Source of the DNA: Pollutimonas sp035515055
GTDB taxonomy: Bacteria > Pseudomonadota > Gammaproteobacteria > Burkholderiales > Burkholderiaceae_B
Direction of reading: 5' to 3'
Assembly: GCA_035515055.1 (NCBI GenBank)
Contig: DATJBV010000077.1
Location: forward strand, 1 to 64,000
DNA: 64,000 nucleotides
Positions within the stretch are counted from its first letter, which is position 1, and each line of letters begins with the position of its first letter. Of the stretch, positions 17,673 to 25,685 are shown piece after piece. The position numbers and the translations under genes are program-made. The notes under the pieces are model-generated. The model saw only the letters and a list, made by a program, of their open reading frames with translations. It made no database searches and had not been told where the DNA came from.

Positions 17673-18674
17673 ATGAAACAAACCACTACGCGGTTTCTTA
17701 CCATCCTGGCCAGCAGTCTTGCGCTTTCGTTTGCCGGGTCCGCCTTGGCGCAACAGCCCATTGTGATCAAGTTCAGCCATGTTGTCGCCGACGCCACGCC
17801 AAAAGGCCAAGGCGCCATCAAATTCAAAGAACTGGCGGAAAAAAACCTGCCTGGAAAAGTACAGGTTCAGGTGTTTCCCAACTCGCAATTGTTTGGCGAC
17901 GCCAAGGAACTCGAAGCCGTGCTGCTGGGCGACGTCCAGTTCATTGCGCCCTCGTTGTCGAAGTTCGACCGTTACACCAAAAAGGTCCAGTTGTTCGATC
18001 TCCCCTTCCTTTTCGACGATATGGCGGCTGTCGATCGCTTCCAGCAAAGCGAACCCGGCAAAGCGTTGCTCAATTCCATGACCAACCGCGGGCTCAAGGG
18101 CCTGGCGTATTGGCATAACGGCTTGAAGCAACTGTCCACCAATAAAGACAAGCTCACGCGACCCGAAGACATCAAGGGGCTCAAGTTCCGCATTCAGGCG
18201 TCAGACGTGTTGGAAGCGCAATTCCGCCAGCTTGGCGCCAACCCGCAAAAGCTGGCATTCAGCGAAGTCTATCAAGCCCTGCAAACGGGCGTGGTGGACG
18301 GCCAGGAAAACACGTGGTCGAACATCTACTCCCAGAAGTTCCACGAAGTCCAGGCAACCATCGCCAATACGAATCATGGCGTCATCGACTACATGGTCGT
18401 CACCAACGCCAAATGGTGGGACGGCCTTCCGGACGATGTACGCGCCGGCCTGGAAAAAGCCATGGCCGACGCAACCGTCTATGCCAACAATCTGGCTTCC
18501 GAACTTAACGAGCGCGACCGCAAGCGCATCGTCGACGCCAATAAAGCCAAGGTTCAAACACTCACCAAGGAAGACGTGGCGGCCTGGCGCAAAGCCATGG
18601 AGCCCGTCTGGAAAAAATTCGAAGGCGACATCGGACCCGAGCTGATCCAATCAGCGCTCAAGTCGAATAACTAA
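17673..18674 (+). CDS. dctP: TRAP transporter substrate-binding subunit DctP
   Basis: A 333-residue exported binding protein. The signal peptide ends near residue 26 (FAGSALA-QQ). The mature N-terminus IVIKFSHVVADATPKGQGA, the FDLPFLFDD segment and the GLKFRIQ stretch with the conserved arginine that holds a carboxylate mark the DctP family. TPVDGQENTWSNI-like residues near 205-215 complete the site. It feeds the DctQ/DctM membrane subunits encoded just after. A C4-dicarboxylate or similar organic acid is likely, but not proven. RBS GGAGAC precedes the ATG. Confidence 0.93.
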   Translation: MKQTTTRFLTILASSLALSFAGSALAQQPIVIKFSHVVADATPKGQGAIKFKELAEKNLPGKVQVQVFPNSQLFGDAKELEAVLLGDVQFIAPSLSKFDRYTKKVQLFDLPFLFDDMAAVDRFQQSEPGKALLNSMTNRGLKGLAYWHNGLKQLSTNKDKLTRPEDIKGLKFRIQASDVLEAQFRQLGANPQKLAFSEVYQALQTGVVDGQENTWSNIYSQKFHEVQATIANTNHGVIDYMVVTNAKWWDGLPDDVRAGLEKAMADATVYANNLASELNERDRKRIVDANKAKVQTLTKEDVAAWRKAMEPVWKKFEGDIGPELIQSALKSNN

Positions 18675-18688
18675 AGCGCATAGGCCGA

Positions 18689-18708
18689 CGGCCGCTTTGC
18701 CGCGGCCG
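18689..18708 (+). repeat. GC-rich hairpin between dctP and dctQ
   Basis: Seven-base arms CGGCCGC and GCGGCCG surround a TTTGCC loop, with no following T-tract. It lies 14 bases after the dctP stop. In TRAP and ABC operons such hairpins often stabilise the upstream binding-protein message or reduce read-through; that role here is inferred. Confidence 0.4.
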
Positions 18709-18736
18709 CGCCGATCCGCTGCAGCGGGAATTCAAT

Positions 18737-19282
18737 ATGAAGACAGTCTGGTTCCATCGGCTGGAAGAGGGACTGATCGCCTTGCTTCTGGCGCTAATGA
18801 CGATCGTTACCTTTGCGCAGGTCATCGCGCGCTACATATTCAACTATAGCTTCGTCTGGGCGCTTGAACTCACCACCTTCCTGTTCGGCGGCCTGATCTT
18901 TCTTGGCCTCTCCTACGGTGTTCGGGTCGGTGCCCACATTGGGGTCGATGCACTGGTCAAAATCCTGCCTCGCACATTGGCACACCGCATAGGCGTGGTA
19001 GCCACGGTGTTGTGCCTTCTTTATGCCGCCATCGTCTTCGTGGGAAGTTGGATCTACGTGGGAAAAATTTACGATATCGGCATTCTTGCGCAAGACATTC
19101 CCATTCCCCAATGGGTGCCGCGCTTGGTCATGCCCATCGGCTTTGCACTGCTATTTCTGCGGTTTTCGGAAGTGCTGTACAACATGCTCAGCGGCAAGGA
19201 TGTCCAGTTGCTGGGCGATGAAGTCGAAGACGCGCTGAAGTACCGCAGCGATGTAGCGTCACCCAGGCAGGAGCGGAAATGA
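18737..19282 (+). CDS. dctQ: TRAP transporter small permease DctQ
   Basis: A 181-residue inner-membrane protein with four hydrophobic helices, the standard DctQ layout. Family-type features are the early EEGLIALLLALMTIVTFAQVIARYIF helix followed by WALELTTFLFGGLIFLGLSYGVR and the GVDALV loop. It links the periplasmic binding protein to the large DctM channel. The stop overlaps the dctM start by 4 bases (ATGA). Confidence 0.93.
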   Translation: MKTVWFHRLEEGLIALLLALMTIVTFAQVIARYIFNYSFVWALELTTFLFGGLIFLGLSYGVRVGAHIGVDALVKILPRTLAHRIGVVATVLCLLYAAIVFVGSWIYVGKIYDIGILAQDIPIPQWVPRLVMPIGFALLFLRFSEVLYNMLSGKDVQLLGDEVEDALKYRSDVASPRQERK

Positions 19283-20559
19283 CCACAGCCGCCCTTTTCA
19301 TCATGCTGTTCGTGTTCATGTTCATGGGCATGCCGGTGGCCGTTTCGTTAGGCCTGTCTTCACTGCTGACCATACTTGTATTTGGTCACGATTCCCTGCC
19401 TTCGCTGTCGCTGAAAATGTTCGAAAGCTCCGAGCACTACACGCTGATGGCCATACCGTTCTTCATTCTTGCCGGCTCATTCATGACAACGGGCGGCGTT
19501 GCCCGCCGCATGATCCGCTTTGCCATCGCCGTGGTCGGTCATCTGCATGGCGGACTGGCCATCGCTTCGGTGCTGGCCTGCTGTCTGTTTGCCGCGGTGT
19601 CGGGGTCATCCCCAGCCACCGTGGTCGCCGTGGGTTCCATCGTTATCGCGGGGATGGTGCGGTCCGGCTATACGCAGGCCTTTGCCGCGGGCGTCATATG
19701 CAACGCGGGGACGTTGGGGATACTCATCCCGCCGTCTATCGTCATGGTCGTCTATGGCGCCGCTACGGAAACGTCGGTAGGCAAGCTTTTCATGGCGGGC
19801 GTCGTACCCGGCGCCCTACTGGGCCTGTTGCTGATGATCGTCATCTACATTGTGGCGCGCGTCAAAGACATGCCGCGACAGCCGCGCGCCTCGTTCAAGG
19901 AAGTTGCCATTGCCGGACGCGACTCATTCTGGGGGTTGATGCTTATCATCATTATCCTGGGCGGGATTTACGGAGGGATTTTCACGCCCACCGAAGCTGC
20001 CGCCGTGTCCGCCGTCTATGCCTTCTTCGTTGCCGTTTTTGTATACCGCGACATCGGCATGCGCCAGGTCCCGGACGTGTTGATGGATGCCTCCAAAGTC
20101 ACGGTCATGCTGATGTTCATTATTGTGAACGCCCTGCTCTTTGCCCATGTACTGACAACAGAACGCATTCCCCAAGCCATTGCCGAGCAAATCATTGCAT
20201 GGGACATGGTTGCATGGCAGTTTCTGATCGTCGTCAACATATTGCTGCTCGTCGCCGGCATGTTCATGGAGCCCACCGGCATTATTCTGATCCTCGCGCC
20301 TATCCTGTTCCCCATCGCCACACAGCTGGGCATCGACCCTGTCCACCTAGGCATTATCTTTGTTGTGAATTTGGAAATCGGCATGGTTACGCCGCCGATA
20401 GGGCTAAATTTATTCGTCACCGCTGGCATCACCAAAATGACCATCGGCCAAGTCGTGCGCGCCGCGTCGCCCTGGCTTATTGTGCTCCTGGCGTTTTTGA
20501 TAGTGGTCACGTACTTTCCGCAGATTTCGCTGTGGCTGCCTGAACTAGAGGTTTTCTAG
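19279..20559 (+). CDS. dctM: TRAP transporter large permease DctM
   Basis: A 426-residue protein with about twelve helices. Family hallmarks are FFILAGSFMTTGGVARR near residues 57-75, the SGSSPATVVAVGSI segment, AVSGSSPAT-like turn, NAGTLGILIPPSI and the late MEPTGIILILAPILFP and GMVTPPIGLNLFV motifs. It is the sodium-driven channel of the TRAP system and is translationally coupled to dctQ. Length is normal. Confidence 0.94.
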   Translation: MTTAALFIMLFVFMFMGMPVAVSLGLSSLLTILVFGHDSLPSLSLKMFESSEHYTLMAIPFFILAGSFMTTGGVARRMIRFAIAVVGHLHGGLAIASVLACCLFAAVSGSSPATVVAVGSIVIAGMVRSGYTQAFAAGVICNAGTLGILIPPSIVMVVYGAATETSVGKLFMAGVVPGALLGLLLMIVIYIVARVKDMPRQPRASFKEVAIAGRDSFWGLMLIIIILGGIYGGIFTPTEAAAVSAVYAFFVAVFVYRDIGMRQVPDVLMDASKVTVMLMFIIVNALLFAHVLTTERIPQAIAEQIIAWDMVAWQFLIVVNILLLVAGMFMEPTGIILILAPILFPIATQLGIDPVHLGIIFVVNLEIGMVTPPIGLNLFVTAGITKMTIGQVVRAASPWLIVLLAFLIVVTYFPQISLWLPELEVF

Positions 20560-20574
20560 CGGCCGGCGGGCCGC
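20559..20574 (+). terminator. GC hairpin after dctM
   Basis: GCGGCC and GGCCGC arms with a GGCG loop begin at the dctM stop codon. There is no T-tract, so it is at best a weak or factor-assisted terminator between the TRAP operon and prfB. Confidence 0.35.
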
Positions 20575-20652
20575 AGGCCGTCTACGGGTTAAAATGTTCG
20601 GCTAACCGAAACAAACGCCATGTGGGCGTGCCCAACATACTCAGGAAAATCT

Positions 20653-21757
20653 ATGGAAGCCGAACGTCAAAACCAACTCGCCGCCCGCCTGGAAGACTTC
20701 GGGGAACGGCAGTTGGCGCTACGGGGGTATCTTTGACTACGATGCCAAGTCTGAACGCCTGCAGTTCGTAAACGCCGAACTCGAGAGCGCGGAAGTCTGG
20801 AACGACCCCAAGAACGCTCAGGATTTGGGGCGCGAGAAAAAGAACCTGGAAGCCATCGTCGGCACCCTGACCGACATCGGCGCCGGCCTGACAGACGCCC
20901 AAGAGCTTTTCGAACTGGCGGCTCAAGACGACGACGATGCCACGCTCATGGCCATCGAGCGCGATACAGACGCCATAGGAAAACGGCTCGAAGATTTGGA
21001 ATTCCGCCGCATGTTCTCGAACCCGGCCGATCCGCTCAACTGCTTCATGGACATACAGGCCGGCGCCGGCGGCACCGAGGCTCAGGACTGGGCGTCGATT
21101 CTTCTACGCCAATACTTGCGTTATTGCGAACGCAAAGACTTCAAAGCGGAAGTCCTGGAAGAGTCCGACGGCGAAGTTGCCGGCATCAAGTCGGCCACCA
21201 TAAAGATCACCGGGGAATACGCGTTCGGCTACTTGCGCACCGAAACCGGCGTACACAGGCTCGTGCGCAAAAGTCCATTCGATTCGGCCAACGGCCGCCA
21301 TACCTCGTTTGCCAGCGTATTCGTCTATCCTGAAGTCGACGATTCGGTCGAAATCGACATCAACCCGGCCGACTTGCGTGTCGATACCTACCGTGCCAGC
21401 GGCGCGGGCGGTCAACACATCAATAAAACCGATTCCGCCGTACGTCTGACGCACTTGCCCACCGGGATTGTCGTACAGTGCCAAAACGACCGGTCGCAAC
21501 ACCGCAACCGCGCCGAAGCCATGCAAATGCTGAAGTCGCGCTTGTACGAGCTGGAAATGCGCACCCGCATGGCCGAACAGCAGAAAATGGAAGACTCCAA
21601 AACCGACGTGGGCTGGGGCCATCAGATCCGATCTTATGTGCTGGACCAGAGCCGCATAAAAGACCTGCGCACCAACGTTGAAATTTCGAATACACAGAAG
21701 GTCCTGGACGGCGATCTCGACCCATTCATCCAGGCGAGCTTAAAACAAGGGGTGTAG
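20653..21757 (+). CDS. prfB: Peptide chain release factor 2, with programmed +1 frameshift
   Basis: Translation starts at ATG 20653 (AGGA 7 bases upstream) and meets an in-frame TGA at 20734 after 27 codons. The site reads CGG GGG TAT CTT TGA C, the classic RF2 frameshift with an internal Shine-Dalgarno-like GGGGG and slippery CTT; reading resumes at GAC 20735 and gives 367 residues in all. The protein has the SPF anticodon-like tripeptide (KSPFDSANGRH), which reads UGA/UAA, and the catalytic GGQ (GAGGQHINKTDSAV). RF2 thus controls its own synthesis. It is followed at 2 bases by an SDR gene and then lysS. Confidence 0.96.
20722..20737 (+). promoter_or_regulatory. prfB: prfB autoregulatory frameshift site
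   Basis: CGGGGGTATCTTTGAC: G-rich ribosome-binding-like stretch three bases before the CTT slippery codon, then TGA and C. Low RF2 lets the ribosome slip +1 past the stop and make full-length RF2; high RF2 terminates after 27 codons. The mechanism is known from the family. Confidence 0.93.
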
Positions 21758-21759
21758 CC

Positions 21760-22515
21760 ATGCAAGTGAAAACAGTTGCCATTGTTACCGGCGCCTCCCG
21801 CGGGTTGGGCCATGCCTTGGCCATGGGGCTCATACAAGACGGCAACCACGTCATCGCTATTGCTCGCAACCAGAATGGCGAACTGGCGTCCCGCGCAACC
21901 GAAACCGGGGCAAGCTTGCAGCAATTGCAAGCCAACTTGTCCGACTCCGCCGACGTGACACAAGCGGCACAGGCGTTGGCCGGCATGATCCCGCAAGGCG
22001 CACAACGCTATTTGCTCATTAATAACGCGGGCACCGTAGACCCGGTCAACCAGGCGGACGATCTGCTCGATCCCCTGACCATCGCGGCGGCATTCACACT
22101 TAATGTGACCAGCATTATGGTGCTCACGGCGGCAGTCTTGCGCGCCACCCCCGCAAACGCGGACCGCCGCATACTTAACATATCGTCTGGTGCCGGCCGC
22201 AGTCCGACCGCGGGCTGGGGCGTCTATTGCGCGACGAAGGCCGCGCTGGATATGTATACCCAGGTCTTTGCCGCCGAAAAACACGGTGCGCGCGTTGTGT
22301 CGCTAGCACCCGGCGTGGTGGACACACAAATGCAAGAACATATACGCGGCAGCCAGGCAGGCGACTTCCCCGCGGTCGAACGATTCGTGCAGCTGCACGA
22401 GCAAGGCCAACTGGCGTCGCCCGCCATCGTCGCCAATAAAATACTCCGCTATATAGACCGCGATGATTTCGGCGCAACCGTGCTGGACGATATCCGAACA
22501 TGCTCAACTAACTGA
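21760..22515 (+). CDS. Short-chain dehydrogenase/reductase, sepiapterin-reductase-like
   Basis: A 251-residue Rossmann-fold enzyme. TGASRGLGHAL near residues 10-20 binds the nucleotide (the glycine and arginine pattern favours NADP), NNAG is present at about 88, and the catalytic Ser and Tyr-x3-Lys are in ISSGAGR and YCATKAALD. The MQEHIRG loop and overall length resemble the YueD/sepiapterin reductase branch. It lies tightly between prfB and lysS (2 and 5 bases), probably cotranscribed. Its substrate is unknown. Confidence 0.9.
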   Translation: MQVKTVAIVTGASRGLGHALAMGLIQDGNHVIAIARNQNGELASRATETGASLQQLQANLSDSADVTQAAQALAGMIPQGAQRYLLINNAGTVDPVNQADDLLDPLTIAAAFTLNVTSIMVLTAAVLRATPANADRRILNISSGAGRSPTAGWGVYCATKAALDMYTQVFAAEKHGARVVSLAPGVVDTQMQEHIRGSQAGDFPAVERFVQLHEQGQLASPAIVANKILRYIDRDDFGATVLDDIRTCSTN

Positions 22516-22520
22516 ATTTG

Positions 22521-24047
22521 ATGAACGACACTTCCCCTTCCCCCATTGCCATCGACGAAAACCACCTTATAGCCGAACGCCGTGGCAAACTGGCTAAGCT
22601 GCGTACCGAAGGTGTAGCCTATCCCAACGATTTCCGCCCTGACAGCGTGTCGGCCGACTTGCATCAGGCTTACGACGAACTCGACAAGGAAGCCCTTGCC
22701 GAAATAAGCAAGCACGTAAAGGTGGCTGGTCGCATGATGCTGAAACGCGTCATGGGCAAGGCCAGCTTCGCCACGCTACAGGATGCATCGGGACGGATTC
22801 AAATCTTCCTGGACAAGAATAATGTGGGGGAAGACACTTACGCCCACTTCAAAACCTGGGATATCGGCGATATCCTGGCCATTGAAGGCACCATGTTCAA
22901 GACCAACAAGGGCGAACTATCGGTACATGCCACATCGGTACGCCTATTGGCCAAATCGCTACGGCCCCTCCCGGACAAGTTCCATGGAGTGGCCGACCAG
23001 GAGCTGCGTTATCGTCAGCGCTATGTCGACCTGATCATGACCCAGGAGACGCGCACCACGTTCCTGGCGCGCAGCAAGGCCATGGGCAGCATACGGCAGT
23101 TCATGCTCAGTGCCGGCTTCCTGGAAGTCGAAACACCCATGCTGCATGCCATACCCGGCGGCGCGGCCGCCAAGCCATTCATCACCCACCATAATGCCCT
23201 GGATATGGAAATGTTCCTGCGCATCGCGCCGGAACTGTATTTGAAACGGCTGGTGGTCGGCGGATTCGAGCGCGTGTTCGAGGTCAATCGCAATTTTCGC
23301 AACGAAGGTGTAAGCCCCCGGCATAACCCGGAGTTCACCATGATGGAGTTCTACGCCGCTTATACCGACTATAAGTGGCTAATGGATTTCACCGAATCGC
23401 TTATACGGGAAGCCGCTATTGCCGCAACGGGCAGCGCCGTGCTGACCTACCAGGAAAAGCCGCTGGATCTTAGCCAGCCCTTCGATCGGCTAACCATCGT
23501 GCAGGCCATCGTAAAATATGCGCCCGTCTACGAAGAGAATCAGCTGGCGGACGAAGCGTTCCTGCGCACCGAACTCAAGCGTCTAGGCGCCGACATAACC
23601 GGCCCAGTGCTGGCGCGGGCCGGTGTGGGCGCCCTGCAATTGGCCTTGTTCGAAGAAACCGCCGAAGCCAAATTGTGGAATCCAACGTATATCGTCGACT
23701 ATCCCATCGAAGTGTCGCCGCTGGCCCGCGCGTCGGATACCCAAGAGGGCGTCACTGAACGCTTCGAGCTTTTCATGACCGGCCGCGAAATCGCCAACGG
23801 TTTTTCCGAATTGAACGATCCCGAAGACCAGGCAGCCCGTTTTCTGGCGCAGGTCGATGCCAAAGACGCTGGCGACGAAGAAGCGATGTACTACGACGCC
23901 GACTACATTCGCGCCCTCGAATACGGTATGCCGCCCACCGGCGGCTGCGGCATAGGGATCGACAGGCTGGTCATGCTATTGACCGACAGCCCCAGCATTC
24001 GCGATGTGATTTTATTTCCGCACTTGCGCCGCGAAGACCCGGCTTGA
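22521..24047 (+). CDS. lysS: Lysyl-tRNA synthetase, class II
   Basis: A 508-residue enzyme that charges tRNA-Lys. The N-terminal OB-fold anticodon domain (residues about 55-160, VAGRMMLKRVMGKASFATLQD) is followed by the class II core: FRNEGVSPRHNPEFTMMEFY (motif 2) and GCGIGIDRLVMLLTD (motif 3). Length is normal. I start at ATG 22521; a TTG directly before it in frame would add one residue. It shares an operon with prfB, an arrangement known from many proteobacteria. Confidence 0.96.
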   Translation: MNDTSPSPIAIDENHLIAERRGKLAKLRTEGVAYPNDFRPDSVSADLHQAYDELDKEALAEISKHVKVAGRMMLKRVMGKASFATLQDASGRIQIFLDKNNVGEDTYAHFKTWDIGDILAIEGTMFKTNKGELSVHATSVRLLAKSLRPLPDKFHGVADQELRYRQRYVDLIMTQETRTTFLARSKAMGSIRQFMLSAGFLEVETPMLHAIPGGAAAKPFITHHNALDMEMFLRIAPELYLKRLVVGGFERVFEVNRNFRNEGVSPRHNPEFTMMEFYAAYTDYKWLMDFTESLIREAAIAATGSAVLTYQEKPLDLSQPFDRLTIVQAIVKYAPVYEENQLADEAFLRTELKRLGADITGPVLARAGVGALQLALFEETAEAKLWNPTYIVDYPIEVSPLARASDTQEGVTERFELFMTGREIANGFSELNDPEDQAARFLAQVDAKDAGDEEAMYYDADYIRALEYGMPPTGGCGIGIDRLVMLLTDSPSIRDVILFPHLRREDPA

Positions 24048-24060
24048 AACGCTGAGGCGC

Positions 24061-24954
24061 TTAAAGACGCCTCATGGCCGTCGCCCACTTGTGTGCGACG
24101 GCGGGCGACGCCACACAGCTGGCCTTGTCGGTCACGACGCGCACGGCCCGCTCCAGCAGCTGGATATCGGCTTCGTGTTGCCGGGCGACGTGCGGGTCCT
24201 CGAAGAAGATCACACGCTGGCAACGGCGCTCCAGGACGAGTTCCGCAATTTGCGCATCGCCGCCCAGCGGCCCACTCAGATACGCCTGTACCCACGGCGT
24301 ATGTCGTGGCCAACCTTTGGACACGGCCAGCGCATTGAGCCTGCCGGCAGTCGTGCCAGTACCTATCCGCGTGGCAAAACGGGACAGCAAATCGAAATGT
24401 GTGTCGGCGAACGCCACCATATCGTCCTTGAGCGCATCGTGCGCGATCAGGGCAAGCGTCTGGCTGTCAAAGTCGAACATAGGCTGCAACGCGGGATCGG
24501 GCGCCAGGCCGGCGCAAATGCGTTCTACTTCCACCCATTCGATCGCGCCCATCAGCGTCGAAACGAATGGCCGCCCGTGCGTGATGCACTGGCGCTTCAA
24601 TGCCAGCGCCTCCGGAAAAATGGACGATGGATCTACCGGATCGATCAGGTAAATGGCGCCGTCGAACGGTCGGGCGTCGTCAGGTCGGGCGCCATCTCGG
24701 CCTTCGGTCACACGGGCCACCAGCTTCATCAAGCCGCCTTCCCGACCGAAAGGATATCGCAGCAGGCCAGCGTGGCCCTCCAGCAAGCCAGACCGTTCAA
24801 TGGCGTCGAACGTACGGCCGACCGTGTGGAACTCTATGCCTAGCTCGCGGATGCCGGCGGCCGAGTGTTCCAGCCACTTGAACACGGCGGCTCCATGCGT
24901 TTCATGATGCAATCGATTGGCGGCCAGCCCGAATCGCAAGTGAGGTGCCGGCAC
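24061..24954 (-). CDS. Tandem methylglyoxal-synthase-like protein
   Basis: A 297-residue protein made of two related halves. Residues about 164-290 follow bacterial methylglyoxal synthase closely and keep its key residues: AHD (H172, D173), GTGTTAG at 198-204, SGPLGGD with the catalytic D233, FFEDP (D253), H260 and D263. Residues about 5-140 show the same outline (DGAIYLIDPVDPSS in the place of FFWDP) but have lost the AHD and GGD residues. True MgsA is only about 150 residues. It starts at GTG 24954, 2 bases after the iscA stop, so it is probably part of the isc operon. It may make methylglyoxal from dihydroxyacetone phosphate or have another role. Confidence 0.75.
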   Translation of the reverse strand: MPAPHLRFGLAANRLHHETHGAAVFKWLEHSAAGIRELGIEFHTVGRTFDAIERSGLLEGHAGLLRYPFGREGGLMKLVARVTEGRDGARPDDARPFDGAIYLIDPVDPSSIFPEALALKRQCITHGRPFVSTLMGAIEWVEVERICAGLAPDPALQPMFDFDSQTLALIAHDALKDDMVAFADTHFDLLSRFATRIGTGTTAGRLNALAVSKGWPRHTPWVQAYLSGPLGGDAQIAELVLERRCQRVIFFEDPHVARQHEADIQLLERAVRVVTDKASCVASPAVAHKWATAMRRL

Positions 24955-24956
24955 CT

Positions 24957-25280
24957 TTAAACCGTGAATGATTCACCGCAGCCACATGTGGCTTTCTCGT
25001 TGGGGTTCACGAATTTGAATCCTTCGTTCAGCCCTTCCCGCGTGTAATCGAGCTGCGTACCTTCCAGGAACTGCAAGCTCTCCGGGTCGATGAAGACCTT
25101 GACGCCCAGTTGCTCGACGACTTGGTCATCCGGATTCGGCTCGTCGACATATTCGAGCTTGTAAGCCATGCCCGAACACCCCGTTGTGCGCACGCCAAGG
25201 CGCAGGCCCAAGCCTTTGCCTCGTTTCTCGATATATCGGCTGATGTGGTCAGCCGCCCGCTGTGTAAGCGTAATTCCCAT
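24957..25280 (-). CDS. iscA: Iron-sulfur cluster assembly protein IscA
   Basis: A 107-residue A-type carrier of standard length. The three ligand cysteines are all present: C35 in TTGCSGMAYKL and C99/C101 in ATCGCGESF. IscA accepts iron or a 2Fe-2S cluster and helps deliver clusters to target proteins. The gene lies 2 bases from iscU and 2 bases from the next gene downstream, so all are likely on one message. In the usual operon hscB and hscA would follow; here they do not. Confidence 0.96.
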   Translation of the reverse strand: MGITLTQRAADHISRYIEKRGKGLGLRLGVRTTGCSGMAYKLEYVDEPNPDDQVVEQLGVKVFIDPESLQFLEGTQLDYTREGLNEGFKFVNPNEKATCGCGESFTV

Positions 25281-25282
25281 GA

Positions 25283-25666
25283 TTAGTCCTTGTGCTTTGC
25301 CGTGTAGTCCTGGACTGCCGCCTTGATAGCGTCTTCAGCCAGGATGGAACAATGGATCTTGACCGACGGCAGTTCCAGTTCCTGCGCGATTTGCGCGTTG
25401 CGAATTGCCAATGCCTGCTGGATAGTCTTGCCTTTGATCAGTTCGCTGGCAAGCGACGCCGATGCAATGGCAGAACCGCAGCCGTAGGTCTTGAACCTGG
25501 ATGCTTCAATGATACCCGAATCGTCGACCTTGATCTGCAATCTGATGACTTCGCCGGCGGCCGGCGTTCCGACCATGCCAGTGCCGACACGGGGATCCGT
25601 CGCATCGAACACGCCCACGTTGCGCGGATTCTCGAAGTGATCGAGCACCTTGTCGCTGTATTTCAT
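25283..25666 (-). CDS. iscU: IscU scaffold, variant lacking Cys37
   Basis: A 127-residue protein that aligns without gaps to E. coli IscU. Cys63 (YGCGSAIAS), His105 and Cys106 (KIHCSILAED) are kept, but position 37 is Ala and 39 is Glu (GMVGTPAAGEV instead of the usual GAPACGDV). The HscA-binding stretch reads LPSVK rather than LPPVK. In canonical IscU, Cys37 and Asp39 are cluster ligands or tune cluster release, so this copy may assemble or hand over clusters differently. The codon is GCC, two changes from TGC, so a single sequencing error is unlikely. It lies between iscS (19 bases) and iscA. Confidence 0.95.
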   Translation of the reverse strand: MKYSDKVLDHFENPRNVGVFDATDPRVGTGMVGTPAAGEVIRLQIKVDDSGIIEASRFKTYGCGSAIASASLASELIKGKTIQQALAIRNAQIAQELELPSVKIHCSILAEDAIKAAVQDYTAKHKD

Positions 25667-25685
25667 ACCGCCTGTCTCCCTAACC

